This document shows, piece by piece, positions 10,626 through 22,320 of a DNA stretch of 64,000 nt. Origin of the DNA: Solea solea. Taxonomy: Eukaryota > Chordata > Actinopteri > Pleuronectiformes > Soleidae. The position numbers were made by a program, and so were the translations under genes. The notes beneath the pieces were generated by a model that made no database searches, had not been told where the DNA came from, and saw only the letters and a list, made by a program, of their open reading frames with translations. Position 1 is the stretch's first letter. Each line of letters begins with the position of its first letter. The stretch covers positions 3,011,139 to 3,075,138 of the forward strand of contig NC_081154.1 in NCBI RefSeq assembly GCF_958295425.1, read 5' to 3'.

Positions 10626-12342
10626 GCATCCAAAATTACAAAACATCCCATGCCTTGTGAAACACTTCATGCTCCGCTGCTCTGTGCACTTTGTCGAGCT
10701 GTGACCTTGAATACTTAAGAGGCCCCTCGGTGGTGCAGGGTTCTACTTCACACACCAGCGCTGAGTGGGATTAGTGATATGATGGAGGAGGAGAGGAGAA
10801 GAGAAGAGAAGAGAAGAGAGAGGGGGTTTATGCCGCGTTAAAGCAGAAAAAGGCGAGGGAACGAGGTAAAGGGAGGTGGGGTTGGTGTAGATCTGACTCT
10901 CTCCAGGGAAATTTTTTATCATGGTTTGGGTTTGGGGGGGTTGGAGGTTTTCTACTGGAGCAAAAGATTGAGATGAACTGATCCGAGATAGTGGGAGCTT
11001 TAGGGGATTTACAAATGAACAAACCTGTTGTCCTCTCCTCTCCTCTCCCCTCCCCTCCCCTCCCTTCCCTCTTCCCTGTCCCATCATCCTCCTCTGCCAA
11101 CTGGACATGCTCTCGGCGCTCTGGCCCGGGTCCCTGCATAACCTCTGTGCAGCTTTCTTATGGTCAGCGTGTCTTTTCACAAGACCTGTCACTGGATGAA
11201 ACTCCCGCTCCTTCACTACTCGTCGTGATACTCATTTTCCACATTTCACGCCACCGCTTTTGCTCTCGGCGCCTCCTCCTCCTCCGTGTATGCACTCACC
11301 CTGACAGAGGGAAGGAGCGCCGGTGTCGCTGCTATAGGTCTCACTTTGTTTCCTATTCTCTACTTGGCTCCGTGCACCTTGTGTCATTCCACTGGTGCAG
11401 TAATGGTTCCGTAATATCCAGCGACAGCCCGGCTTTCCACTTCGATAAGCTCGTGTCCTTAAAAGACGGGACAAATGAGGCCAACACAGGGGGGCAGGGA
11501 TGCGAAAGGAGGGGGGGGGGGACATCAAAAAATAATGAGATGTGTAGATGGAAGGGTGATGGGTCAGCGGATGAGGGAGGAGAGGATAAAATATAAATTA
11601 AGTAACGACACTCAGCCTCTAAAACCTCCCCTCGGCGCGCAGTTTAACTGTTCTAGCAGAGATCCGTGACCTTTTCCGAGAAGAAACTTTGATGCATGCA
11701 ACTTTGCATGGATTACTTGGCCGCTCCAACGTGGCGACAAAGAGACACAGAAGAGAACAAGAGAGAGAGAGACACACAGAGCGTGAGGGTGGACTGTATT
11801 CCTGAAACTAGGCCAGTCACTGTCTAGAAATTTGGACTCATGTTCCCGTTTCCAAACCATTCTCCCGGAGGAGCTCGCCTGCCTGTCGTCTGTCTGCTGT
11901 GCTGCCTTCACTGTCCTCATCTGCTTCCTGCTTTGTGTCGTATAGACAGAACTCTCCGGAAAGGATAAAATGACAGAATATATTCATCAACGAACAATTT
12001 TGTTTGGCCTTTTGTATTATACCAAAAAATATGATGCAATACGATACAATGTGGTAGAAAGCTCTATTGTCTGTGTATGAAACACCACGAGAGGAGGAGG
12101 AAACACAGAAAAGGGACGAAGAGGAACAGCCACAGCAGAATACTGCCATCTACACAAGGTGGAATAAATAATAAATACAGTGTATATACGAAAGAGGTAA
12201 ACAACATACTGTCAGGACCGAAAATATCCCACACAATAAACACTTTTGCTGCTGAGCAGGGAGTGGGAGCTTTCTTTCTTTTTTTCAAGAAGTTTCTACC
12301 TCACGACAGAGTTTTAAGACCAAAGTTAAGACATTTGTACCA
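10626..12342. other. Non-coding stretch, purine/pyrimidine-rich patches
   Basis: GA-rich (10781-10822) and CTCCC-rich (11034-11072) tracts face each other about 230 bases apart and are roughly complementary. A G run lies at about 11510-11521. No exon is supported. Confidence 0.5.
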
Positions 12343-12735
12343 GAGAATAAAGTCATAATATTATGAGAATAAAGTCCTAATTATTATTCAAGCAAAATCT
12401 CAGATGATCAAGACTTTATTCTCATATAATTATGACTTTATTCTCATAAAATTATGACTTTATTCTCATAAAATTATGACTTTATTCTCATAAAATTTCT
12501 CGTCAATTACGATTTTATTCTTGTAAAAAAAAATTGTCATATTATGACTTAATTCTTGTAAAATTCCAACTTTCTTCTCATAAAATTAGGACTTTATTCT
12601 CATAAAATTTCTCGTCACATTATGACTTTATCCTCGTCATATCACAACTTAATTCTCAGCATATTACGACTTTATTCTCGTTATATTACGACTTAATTCT
12701 CGTAATATTACGACTTTATTCTTGTAAAATTACAT
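12343..12735. repeat. AT-rich minisatellite, ~22-bp unit (ttatgactttattctcataaaa)
   Basis: At least ten diverged units of about 20-22 bases repeat 'gactttattctc(a/g)taa'. The first copies (12343-12375) are in the opposite orientation ('gagaataaagtcctaatt'), so the array starts with an inversion. Units toward the right end carry CG (ttacgac..ctcg) where the left ones carry TA or CA. Confidence 0.9.
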
Positions 12736-13430
12736 TTCTCTTTCTCTTCAGTTTAGCCCTAATACTCTGTCGTACTACGTTGGATGTACAAATATTTTTT
12801 TTGAGTTTAATTCGCGTGTAACGCCGACTTACCACGCACCACTTGTGTATTCATCAAAGACAGAAAATAGTCCCTACAAATACACTTTTACCTACACAGT
12901 GAACTTTGAAAGCGAGACAGATTATGTTCTGTATTTTCAAAGAGTCACAGTTGGCTCTAGGAACTTTAGAACATAGATGTGATTTGACTCGGGGCAAAAG
13001 CAGAAGGCTTATCTCAGGTGTTCACCTGAAAGCAAAAACAACAACAGCAACAGCATGGACGCATTATGGGCCGGAGTTGCGTTGCATACGCGCGTACTGT
13101 GTTACATACGCTTCACCTGTTGTGGTAACGTGTTTGCTCTTTGTCCCCTATTGTACAGTCGGCTCAGAAACACAGTACATGCAAGTTATCAGCGCTCATC
13201 TCCCAGCGCCGCGGCCCTTTATCTATCCGCCGCCTCTTGAGATACATAACACGAGCCATCTGTACACTATATTAAAGAAAAGTAATCCTATCTTAACACC
13301 ACGAGAAGCTGTGACACACAGACTCTCTCCTGCAGTTTTAACAATAAGTGAGCGTAATAATCTTCCCACTAAGGTTATTTTTATTGCAGGGCTGTTGCTC
13401 AATGGTTGTATAGCACCAGGAAGTAGTCTT
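12736..13430. other. Non-coding stretch, nothing recognised
   Basis: No exon, simple-repeat array or repeat family recognised. A 176-codon open frame at 12906-13436 (+) has no domain-like features and runs into the MITE, so I do not call it a gene. Confidence 0.5.
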
Positions 13431-13610
13431 CTATAAAGTACTTACCAGAAAACGACTTTGGTAGAAGCTGAAGTCACTTTTTTATAATATTACTGAAGTA
13501 AAAGTCTTAAAGTATATGACATTTACTGTACTTAAGTATCAAAATAATAATTTTCTGATATAAAATGTACTTAAGTTTTAGGAGTAAAATGATTCAAAGG
13601 GTGAGGAGTT
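13431..13610 (+). mobile_element. MITE ('tacttaagtac' family), left part
   Basis: Contains 'ataaagtacttac', 'gctgaagtcac', 'taatattactgaagtaaaag', 'tgtacttaagtatcaaaat' and 'ttttctgatataaaatgtac', matching my memory of a high-copy fish non-autonomous hAT-like element. It continues after an inserted SINE at 13790-13932. Exact termini are not resolved. Confidence 0.7.
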
Positions 13611-13616
13611 AGGATT

Positions 13617-13785
13617 GAGCCATGGTAGCTCAGTTGTCTTTCAACGGGAAGGTTGTGGGTTCAATTCCTGGCTCTGCTAGTCTATATGTGTCTTTGGGTA
13701 AAGACACTTAACCCCATGTTGCAGCGTGTGAATGTGAATGAAGACTAGAAAAGCTCTATATAAATACAGACCATAATACCAACTC
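13617..13785 (+). mobile_element. tRNA-derived SINE inserted in the MITE
   Basis: A-box-like tagctcagttg (13626-13636) and a perfect B box ggttcaattcc (13658-13668) are spaced as in a tRNA-derived pol III promoter. The body follows ('gtgtctttgggtaaagacac', 'cttaaccccatgttgcagcg') and a 3' end 'ctatataaatacagacc', all typical of a percomorph tRNA-SINE. The element interrupts the flanking MITE. A reverse, internally deleted copy lies at 28480-28584. Confidence 0.85.
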
Positions 13786-13789
13786 TTCT

Positions 13790-13932
13790 TCTGATGATTT
13801 TATTTGGTAGCAACAAAGATAGTTGCAGTGGAAATGCAGTGGAGTAAAAGTCAAAGTTGCTAAAGGTATAAAAAAACAAAGTAAAGTACAGATACGTGAA
13901 TGTTGTACTTAAGTACAGCAACAAAGTATCTG
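13790..13932 (+). mobile_element. MITE ('tacttaagtac' family), right part
   Basis: Reads 'cttcttctgat.attttatttggtag.aacaa..atagt', 'cagtggagtaaaagt', 'gttgctaaaggtataaa', 'acaaagtaaagtacagatac' and 'tgtacttaagtacagc'. These phrases recur in reverse complement at 28040-28190, confirming a shared element. Confidence 0.8.
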
Positions 13933-14180
13933 TAAAACCAGAATGTGGATGGACATGGACATCAATAATAGTTATTTCAATTTTAAATAAGGTATCTGTA
14001 TCAATATCTGGACTCTGATACCGATACCTGAATGATACTTTTTTTGATACCAATTTTATGAGATTAATTTTAACAAAAAAAACAACATCTTCTTGACATA
14101 CTGTCATTTATCAAGCAATCTCTCTGACTCTGGCTCACAGACACTGATGAGATTAACTCAACATTTGATTTCAAGTGACG

Positions 14181-14416
14181 ACACTTGGTTTCCCCATTTG
14201 GAACAAGGGCCTTTCTGTCCATGTGTGTATGGGTTTTCTCTGGGTTCTCCGGGTTCTCCAGCTTCCTCGACACAGTCCAAAAAAAACATGCAGTATGGGG
14301 ATTAGGTCAACTGACCATAGTGTGCCCCGCCTATCGCCCTATGTCAGCTGCGATTGGCACAGCATCCCGCCACGACCCTCCTGTGGATGATAAAGCGGTA
14401 GACGATGGATGGATGG
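14181..14416 (+). mobile_element. SINE copy A (GGAT-tail family), 5' truncated
   Basis: Starts at about the B-box position, contains 'gaacaagggcctttctgtcc', 'ctccagcttcctc.acagtcc', 'acatgcagtatggggattag', 'ccctatgtcagctg.gattgg' and ends in (ggat)n. The tRNA-like A box is missing, so it cannot be a complete pol III unit. Confidence 0.8.
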
Positions 14417-14633
14417 TTTGGAGGTTCCCCCGGTTGGGCCTTTCTGCATGTATGCATGTTCTCCCCATGTGTGTGTGTGTGTGTTTTCTGCGGGTTCTTC
14501 CTCCCACAGTCCAAAAACATGCAATATGGGGGATTAGGCAAATTGGCTGTAGGTGTGAGAGTGGATGGTTTTTTGTGGCCCTGCGATGAACTGGCAGACT
14601 GGAGGATAAAAGCGATAGAAAATGGATGGATGG
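14417..14633 (+). mobile_element. SINE copy B, head-to-tail with copy A
   Basis: Begins directly after the GGAT tail of copy A at the same internal position (near the B box), runs through 'tgggcctttctgcatg', 'cccacagtccaaaaacatgc', 'gtgtgagagtggatggtt' and ends in (ggat)n. The two copies differ in internal deletions, so they are not a recent duplicate. Confidence 0.8.
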
Positions 14634-14740
14634 ACAGTTTGATACTGAGCCCTGCTCACAAACATGTAGAGCATCCAACCACATTTAGAGCAAAAGATGT
14701 TTTTGGTGCAGTGGTCTCATTGATAACCCGGCCTGGCTTC

Positions 14741-14771
<31 letters not shown>

Positions 14772-15707
14772 ACCAAACCTCTCACATCACTGCTCATCTG
14801 TTGTGTGTATGGAGTAGTGTTGGCTTGCAGATGGGATGGAGGAGGGAGCCGTATGAAGGGACGGCCCGGGCACAGACATAAAAGGCTTGTGTTGACATCT
14901 GCCAGCGTACCTTTGCCTCCACTCCGCCTGGCACTGCCAGCCCATTAGCATCATGTCGCGCCTGGCAATAATCCAGCCAGGACAGTGCGACCTCAATCTC
15001 CGCGCGCCTGTCACTGAGCTCCTGACACATCTGGCATACAAGAGTCAGGCCTGTGTCGTGCGGTGGGCGTCGTAATCCCTGACTGTTTTAACAGCTTCCT
15101 CCCGACGCCGCGATACAGTCCTGTCCTAATCAGCTCTGACATACAGCGAGGCTCAGACTGGTTGTGGATTAACATGGACACGAGGCACCGTTCCAACCTC
15201 GCGTTTTTTTGCCTCCGTCTCGTCGTGTGTTTCACGTACACGTTAAATAACTTTGCTTTGTTTTCATTCTTGTGGCCATGACGTAGGTGTGACTCTGCGG
15301 TCAAAGTGAAGATTACGACATAGTTTTTTTTTCTTTTTTTGTTCAATACTTTGTAAACTGCACCATTTCCTGCAAAATGTGGAACACTTGCGTAAGTGAA
15401 ATGTCAGTAACCACAGTGGGCAGTCCACTTTTAGGCCCTTTTAACTGAGTAAACAGGCTGTTTCGAAATATGCACAGTGAATAAAAACAGGTGTGGTACC
15501 GTACATTGAAATTGTTACTCCTTTATACACACAATGTGAGATTTAAAGATAAGGTAATATGTAACATTTCTGCATTTAAATGACGCTAAGCGATGCTTAC
15601 ATTGGCTGTAGTGTTTCCAACACTCAAAATAACGCCTTTTTAAAAAAAAAAATCAATATTAAAGTCACACCAAATAAAATAAAACACACATTTGTGAAGC
15701 TATTAAA
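14634..15707. other. Non-coding stretch, mostly unique-looking
   Basis: A short CTG run sits at about 14740-14769. The block 14880-15070 is GC-balanced with open frames on both strands and may be conserved non-coding DNA. No exon is supported. Confidence 0.45.
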
Positions 15708-16455
15708 ACCCTTGAACACCGAGTGTATCGCAGAAGACATTGTGGTTTGTGCTATTGCAAAATTTCCAACAATTTCCTAAAGCTGAGAAGATACATGTCA
15801 AAGCCATCGTGTGGTTATTACGGTAATTTCATTCCCGCTGTTGCAGGAAGTGGGCCACACGGTTGGTGTAGTGGTTAGCACTCTTGCCTTTGCAGCAAGA
15901 GGACCCTGGTTCGTGCCCCGGTCAGAACAAGGGTCTTTCTGCATGGAGTTTGCATGCGTGGGCTTTTCTCCGGCTTCCTCCCACAGTCCAAAAACATGCA
16001 ATATGGGGATTAGGTCAATTGGTCACTCTAAATTGACCATAGGTGTGAATGTGAGAGTGAATGGTTGTTTGTCCGAGGGTGTGACCCCGCCCATCACCCT
16101 ATGTCAGCTGAGGTTGGCACAGCACAGAAAATGGATGGATGTTGCAGCAAGTCGGCGAATCAGCATATTTTCACCAGAAAGGTGAGAGTTGGAAAAGAAA
16201 AGGCCCGTTTTTGGACACTGAGGCAAAAATGTTATTTTTAAATACATGTTGTACTGTTCAAATTTCAAATTTTAAATCAAACCTTTTCTTTTTCTTCATT
16301 TTAAATTGTTAAAACACTAGATTAACATGCAGACAATTGTAAATAACTGCCAGATACTGAAAGTTATTCTGGAAAAATGGGCAAAAGCACTTATTTTCTG
16401 GCTCTTTTATGGTTAAAATAAGCAAAATAAAGGTTAGGCATTAAAGGGACTTGAG
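15708..16455 (+). repeat. Unnamed repeat 'family X', copy 2 (split by SINE C)
   Basis: The left portion (15708-15850) and right portion (16140-16455) together align with copy 1 at 9045-9450. Landmarks: 'accgagtg', 'ggtttgtgctattg', 'gtcaaagcc', then after the SINE 'gaaaaggcccg', 'ggacactgaggca', 'ttttaaattgttaa', 'actgccagatactgaaagtt' and 'taggcattaaagg'. Confidence 0.75.
15851..16139 (+). mobile_element. SINE copy C (GGAT-tail family), full length with TSD
   Basis: Begins 'gggccacacggttgg'. The A-box-like tggtgtagtgg is at 15864-15874, followed by 'ttagcac', and a B-box-like ggttcgtgccc at 15908-15918. The body and a short GGAT tail follow. Flanks 15839-15850 (tgttgcaggaag) and 16140-16151 (tgttgcagcaag) form a 12-bp target-site duplication with one mismatch. 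This is the only copy in the window with both promoter boxes. Confidence 0.9.
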
Positions 16456-18229
16456 GTCATTTTAGGCTCTGCATGAATTTAAGCCAAAATCACTTTGATA
16501 TCTGACATGTGCAAAAATGTGCAGTTCTATGGCCAATGCATGTTGAGATTGAGGTGGCTTTGACATTGAGACTGCACCGACATTAAACAGGGATCGAACC
16601 CATCTCTCAGTGTCCCCTGGGCTTCAGGAACATGAACTCTGTGCACGTGTAGAAACTCTCACAGCAGCACTTCTAAAGCACAGCGTCTGCAAAAAAAACA
16701 ACAAAAAAAACGACGCCGCCGTACATAGTAATTCAAGATATGAGTTTAAAAACTTGTTTTTGAAAAGCTGTCTGCGTGAAGCACGTCATGCTCAGAAAGT
16801 AGACAAGAAAGCGTACTTCCTCTTCCCTTCACCCGCCACAGACAAACCACACTGCCAGCCAGAGGCAGACAGAGGCAGAAAAAAAGCAGCTGGTGTTTCA
16901 GTGATATAACTAGTAAACAATGTGATAAAAATCTCTACTCTTACATTTCTCTTTACTTCTTGGGAACTCTTTACTTGAGCCAGTGCGTGACAACGTGTAC
17001 TTGCCAGTCATCGAGGGCACACACACACACACACACACACTGACAACATGATGGTGACTTACACAGGAAGCGCTAGATGTGGATGCTGATAAACACCTTA
17101 GCCTCAAACTTCTGTCACCCACTTTTCTTCTCTCTACACTTTTTGTAGTCCCGACGTGGCAGCGGTGGACACGCTCTCTCTGCAGCCGCCGTCTTATTTT
17201 AGAAGCTCATATTTAATACATGCAATGTTTTGCTTTTAAAACGGACCCCCCTCCCCCCCTCTACTCGCCGATGTGAGCGCTGCAGAAGTTTGGAGAAAAA
17301 AAAACATGCTTTATTTAGTCTTTACTTTACGTTCTGTCACCTCTCCATGCTCGGCCATGCATTGCGCCCCTCAGTTCTCATCACTCCCAGCTTTACCTTG
17401 TGTTGTTTTTTTGTCACAGCAATCAATAAGCAATTAAAAAAAAAAAAAAAAAAAAGGGAATATACTGCTTAGCCTTCTTGGTACCGGTGCAGCGTGTGTT
17501 ATAGTCTGAGTGGCAATAAAAAAAAATACTCGTCAAATATTTATAAAAGCTCGCCACGCTGCTTTTAACTTCCGAATGTGTGGTCACAGGTATGACGTGG
17601 GAGGGAGTCTATGATGCTTTTGAAAGGGGAGGAAGACGAGCCCAAGGTCGGACGACACACGGCGCTAATCTTACCCAGGAAGAGGTGTTGAAACCACCCA
17701 TCCTGTGCGGTGGAATAGCTGCTGCTGGTTTGAAAGGAATTCACTCACACACACACACACACACACACAGCATCTGTTTTTTAACCTGTCAGTCTGCGGC
17801 CGACGGCCTTCACGTGTTATATAACAGAGCTACACTCCAACGTTCCTACACACGTCTACAGACGCGATCGCTTGACGGTTTGGACTATACTTTGTCTGTT
17901 TGGTGGGAATGAAAGTGTGTTTACGTGCACGCATAAACACACTTTCATCTTAGGGTGGATTTGCACGTCAGAGCAGATGTCTCCCATCAGCCTGGTCCAC
18001 TCCACAAACTAAAAACCCTCTGATATGACGGACCTGCCTCTCCTGGACTGCTGTAGGGAGAAAGTGTCTTGTGTTATGTGAAGTGAATGTGTGTGTGTGT
18101 GTGTAGAAAGAGAGTAAACAACGATATCTGTTCGGGCGTGATCTCTGGACAAAGTGACGGCGTTAACTAACCGATGAAAATGCAACATGAAGACACATCA
18201 GGTCAAATACGCATGTGGTGTGTGTGGGA
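16456..18229. other. Non-coding stretch with simple repeats
   Basis: CA runs at about 17021-17041 and 17744-17769, a 20-base poly-A at 17436-17455 and a GT run near 18088-18104. A B-box-like sequence on the minus strand (near 16588-16600, 'agggatcgaaccc') hints at a decayed SINE. No exon is supported. Confidence 0.45.
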
Positions 18230-18251
18230 TGACGTCGGCGCTGATGACGTA
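18230..18251. promoter_or_regulatory. Pair of CRE-like sites
   Basis: TGACGTC (18230-18236) and TGACGTA (18245-18251) lie 15 bases apart start to start, each preceded by GA. TGACGTCA-like sites bind CREB/ATF factors. The pairing is seen in the sequence; function is inference. Confidence 0.35.
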
Positions 18252-19520
18252 GCAGATGATTCAATCGGTGTCAGCGTCGTACAGTGCAAAACAAAAGGCA
18301 TTAATAAGACATATTAATGTGATATTTTTGTGTTTCCCTGTTTTGTAGATTCCCACTCTTCCTGCCTCTCAGTGAATGAATGTGTGTGTGTGTGTGTGTG
18401 TGTGTGGTACAAGCTTGGAAAAAGAAGTACAAGTATGGTATGTTTTTCATTAAAACGGGGCATGAAAAAACCAGAAAAGTCCAGAAACTCACACTTCTCC
18501 TCCCTCTGTGTTTCTCTCTCCTCTCTCCTCTCTCCTCTCCTCCGTTCCCTAACACTATTCCCTTTTTTACAGGCTGCCATTTCCACTAAATTAGTGCCCA
18601 GGGTTTTAATTGCAGTTTATGAACCTCATTTATTGGCGCAAGAGTCTGTGTTTGTGTGATCTGGCATCCAGTGCGGCAGGCCAGTCCTCTCCAAGCCTCC
18701 CTGTGGTTTTGCATTTCTTTTTTACCCCTCGCTTGTTTCTCTCCCCCACCCTCCCTCCCTCCCTCCCTTCCTTTCTTTTTTAACACCAGAATGTTGCTGG
18801 GCTTAGCCATACACGCTGCTGTTTTTATAGAGAATTAGCACTTCTCTACCCAGCTCTGGATGTGTGGCTCCACACTGGAAGTGTTGCCTTCAAAATCAGC
18901 CCTCCCTTTCATAACCGCACGGGCGCGTGCCAAGAGCCGCACATTTAGTATCACAGACGCTCGCGTTTCTTGTGACTTTCATCAAAGCGCTGAGGCCACT
19001 AAGTAACGCTGCGATAGCAGAGCGTGATACACAATGAATTTAGTGTCCTTGATTATCATTGTACACGCAGTAGGTCATAAAGCTGGCGATCCATACAAAG
19101 GGAAGTGACATTGACGCGACCCATGACGATCTCAATCTCTCCAAATTTCCCTTTTTATGTCCCCTCTCTATTTCTCCTCTCGCCTCCACATCGTCCCCTC
19201 CGTGGCATTCCAGCGACACCCCGGAGGCTAATTAAACCTTAATTACATTTGTTGGAATTGATTTGTGATTTAGTCTTTCCTCTGTTGTTCCAGCTCATTG
19301 GCCCCCATAGAAATGTCGTTAATGCGCCATTATTTTCACGGGCGGTCTAATTAAGGGGACATACTCTCTGGGTTTTCCTCTGATGAGATGCTGGGAAGGG
19401 GAACATGACGGCAACTAGCACCCCAGTGATCCAAAATGGAAGACGCAGATGCAGTGCAAGGGAGTGGGGTGTAACATAACTTTGTCTGTGGGTATAACGG
19501 TGCGACACCATAGCCGTGTT

Positions 19521-19556
<36 letters not shown>

Positions 19557-22249
19557 GCTATCTATCTATCCATCCATCCATCCATCCATCCATCCATCTA
19601 TCTATCTATCTATCTTCAGTTTTTATGCTAAAGCTAAATTGATCTTATACTCTTGATAATCAGTTCCATGAAGATGACATTTACCAACTTTTGGAGTGGA
19701 ATATTATCTTGTGCGTTGTCTTTAATAGAATGAGAAGAGGTGGAGGTTCAAGCATGACCCCACATGACACATTCAGATATGAACCTGGGCTCGGTCTCAA
19801 AGCAACAGAGGCTCGGGCGACTTGCAACACAACATAGCACTATAGTGAACGCTTGATTCCCTCTCAGAAATAAAAAGCAGAATTTGGCAATTGTTTGTGC
19901 TGCTTTTAAAACATTGGTCTTTCCTTGGGGAGGATTGTGGGAGGGAGGGAGCAAGGGGGGGGGAAAGGGGGAGAGGGAGTTTTGCGGTGCATTCACATGT
20001 GGAAGCTTAAAGCAGTAACAATCTTTCCCAGCCTGCTCTGGCCTCATATGGCCTATGGTATCCTGCAAAGAGTCTCATAGCACAAGACTATTCCCTGTCT
20101 ATCTCCTCTCCTCTGGCTGCTCCTCTCTCATTCTTTGCTTGCTGCCAGAGTGACTGCCTGCCCGCCTGCCACTCTCCCCTGCCCCTCAATTTTAGCGGAA
20201 TTCTATCAGTTGTCTGCATGTACCCTTTCTGTCTGTGATGATTGTGCATAATGAGACCCAGTCCAAAATATTGGCTGGCAGGTTGACGGGTGTGTCAGGC
20301 AACTGCTTCACAGTTGGCCAGGCTGGTGAGAGAGGGAAGGACGGAGGGAGAGAGAGAGAGAGAGAGAGGGAGGGAGACGAGAAGCCAGAGAGGGAGGGAG
20401 CGACAGAGCCTGAGATAGAGAGGGAGAACAAGGAACGGGGTCACTTGAGTTTGTTGCTCATAGGATATCAAGCGGCTCACTCCCTCCACCCCATTTTGGT
20501 AGCCTGGCTCCTCTGTTGCCTCCCTCCCTATCTCATCAAAACCGCCATCTTTGGGAGTTTTACTACAATAACAGTGTCCTCCATAAAACAACTCCGCTAC
20601 CCTGTTTTGAATCTCAACTTAATCATACCATGATGAAGTAAGATTACATCTTGTATTTCTTTTATATGGCGTTGGCAGATGATATTTAATCCCCGGAGAG
20701 ATTAAACAAAAACAAAAACCTTTTGTTGCAGGTTACAGGTTGCTTTGCTTTGAGGAACAAACCGGAATCAGGAATACGAATTGTCTTTTATAACTTTCTT
20801 ACTTTGTCAGGTCCATGCTATTGCTGAGTCATCTGGAAAATGTAGTGTTCTCCCATTCTTTATTCTGGGGTAATGCGGCATAAGAGGACTTCCATTTTTA
20901 GCCTTACGGCAAATTACATTAAGCCACAGTTCAGTGGGCCCTAATGCTTTGAAAGAAACAAAAATCCACGGAGAGGGATAACAGTTTTTTGATACTGCTC
21001 AGACTTCCAACCCTGGAAGGCCTCCTTTATACCTCCTCCCTGCCGCTGAGTGGGAGAAGAATGGGTTAAACCTGTCTGCGGCCCACATCTGGGAGTCATT
21101 TGAAACATTCCACAAGGCTTACCACATGTTTTCAGATGGACTAAGTCCTGCGAAAGGCTCGGCTGTCAGAGGTTTGAAAAATCATCTTTTTTTTTCGCCA
21201 GGAGGGGAAAAAATGAGAAAGAAAATGAAACTGTATAATGGGCTTTCTTTCTTGCAGGTGAGATTAGGTAGGGTCATGGGTGGCTATGCAGGGACGCCCC
21301 CCCCCTGTGTGTGGCAGCAGTGCTGGTCTGGAAACGTGTGTTCCTGTGTCATGCTGCATGTTGGTGGCATGTTATTTGAATGTGTTCCGAGTGAAAGCTG
21401 TTTCTTAACAGCTATTTGCAGTTCAAAGGAGGCTTTGGGGCTTGGCTAACTGTTTCCATGCGGCCGATACAATCTCATAGGCTCCTTTTTTTTTCTTTTC
21501 CCCCCTCACTCATTTCTTCTTTATTCTTTACAACCTAGCACCATAAAGTCAGCCAATGTAAAAACTGTGTAGCTTCTCAGTGCCCTTGTCCAGATACATT
21601 TATAAACACAGGCGACACGTTCAAGAACTCCCCGGGCAACTACGTCTGAGCTCACAAAATGGTATATATATCTTATCAGTTTATTGGGATGTATCCAGAG
21701 ATATTTTTTTAATTAAATCATGTATCCTTCAGCCTTACCATGAAGTGCTTTCTATGCAGGCCGCTTGATGATTTCGACATTACGCTCTGCTATGAATGAC
21801 ATATTATTAAAAGGGAGTTGCAGACTGCATGATGAATAGTTGGTTTGCTCGTAGTTCCAAATAAATATGTGGCTTTAAAAAAAAAAAAAGGCAGCGGCAG
21901 GCTGGACAAGAGTCAAGGGATATGGATCGTGCGTTAGCCAACACCGCAGTAACAGTGACCGCAATATACGCGGCAACTAACGTCGCATATTGTAATTAAT
22001 TTAGTGGGTTAACATTATAATCTCCACGATGACGGTGTTAAAGTTTCCACTTGCCAACATTAGCTTATTTAACATTATCGTTAATAAATTACATTAAATT
22101 AATGTTAACTGGGCATTTAAGCTAGCTATCAACTCAAATTCAGTATTTTAAGACACAAAACCCTAGAGAACAACAATATAAAGTTAAAGTTCTAAAATGC
22201 TACTTTGGTTGAAATGCCAAATAATTGGTTTGATAGGTGAATAGGAGAA
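18252..22249. other. Non-coding stretch, possible conserved elements
   Basis: (GT)n at 18379-18405, (CTAT)n/(CCAT)n at 19521-19615 and a GA-rich tract near 20344-20369. About 18840-19430 and 20640-21120 have balanced composition with AT-rich homeodomain-like motifs (ctaattaaacc, ttaattaca, gtctaattaag), the look of conserved non-coding DNA. No exon is supported. Confidence 0.45.
19521..19615. repeat. Compound (CTAT)n(CCAT)n(CTAT)n
   Basis: A tetranucleotide array with a CCAT block of about seven units inside CTAT units. Confidence 0.95.
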
Positions 22250-22320
22250 ACTTACCTTCAGTCACTCAACGACAAGAAAAGTCTAGTCCGTTTGAAAGGA
22301 GAAGGAGGTGGGCGGGGCTT
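22250..22320 (-). promoter_or_regulatory. Possible minus-strand first exon with GC box and splice donor
   Basis: On the minus strand a GC box (gccccgcccacc, within 22308-22320) is followed about 50 bases later by a consensus donor, AAG|GTAAGTTT, with the exon's last base at 22256. This could be a short non-coding first exon. Against it: no TATA box or CpG enrichment is evident, and 'ctagggggc' nearby suggests repeat-derived sequence. Confidence 0.25.

Noticed and set aside
12906..13436. 176-codon + strand frame
   Set aside because: No domain-like features; it runs into a MITE and lacks exon signals.
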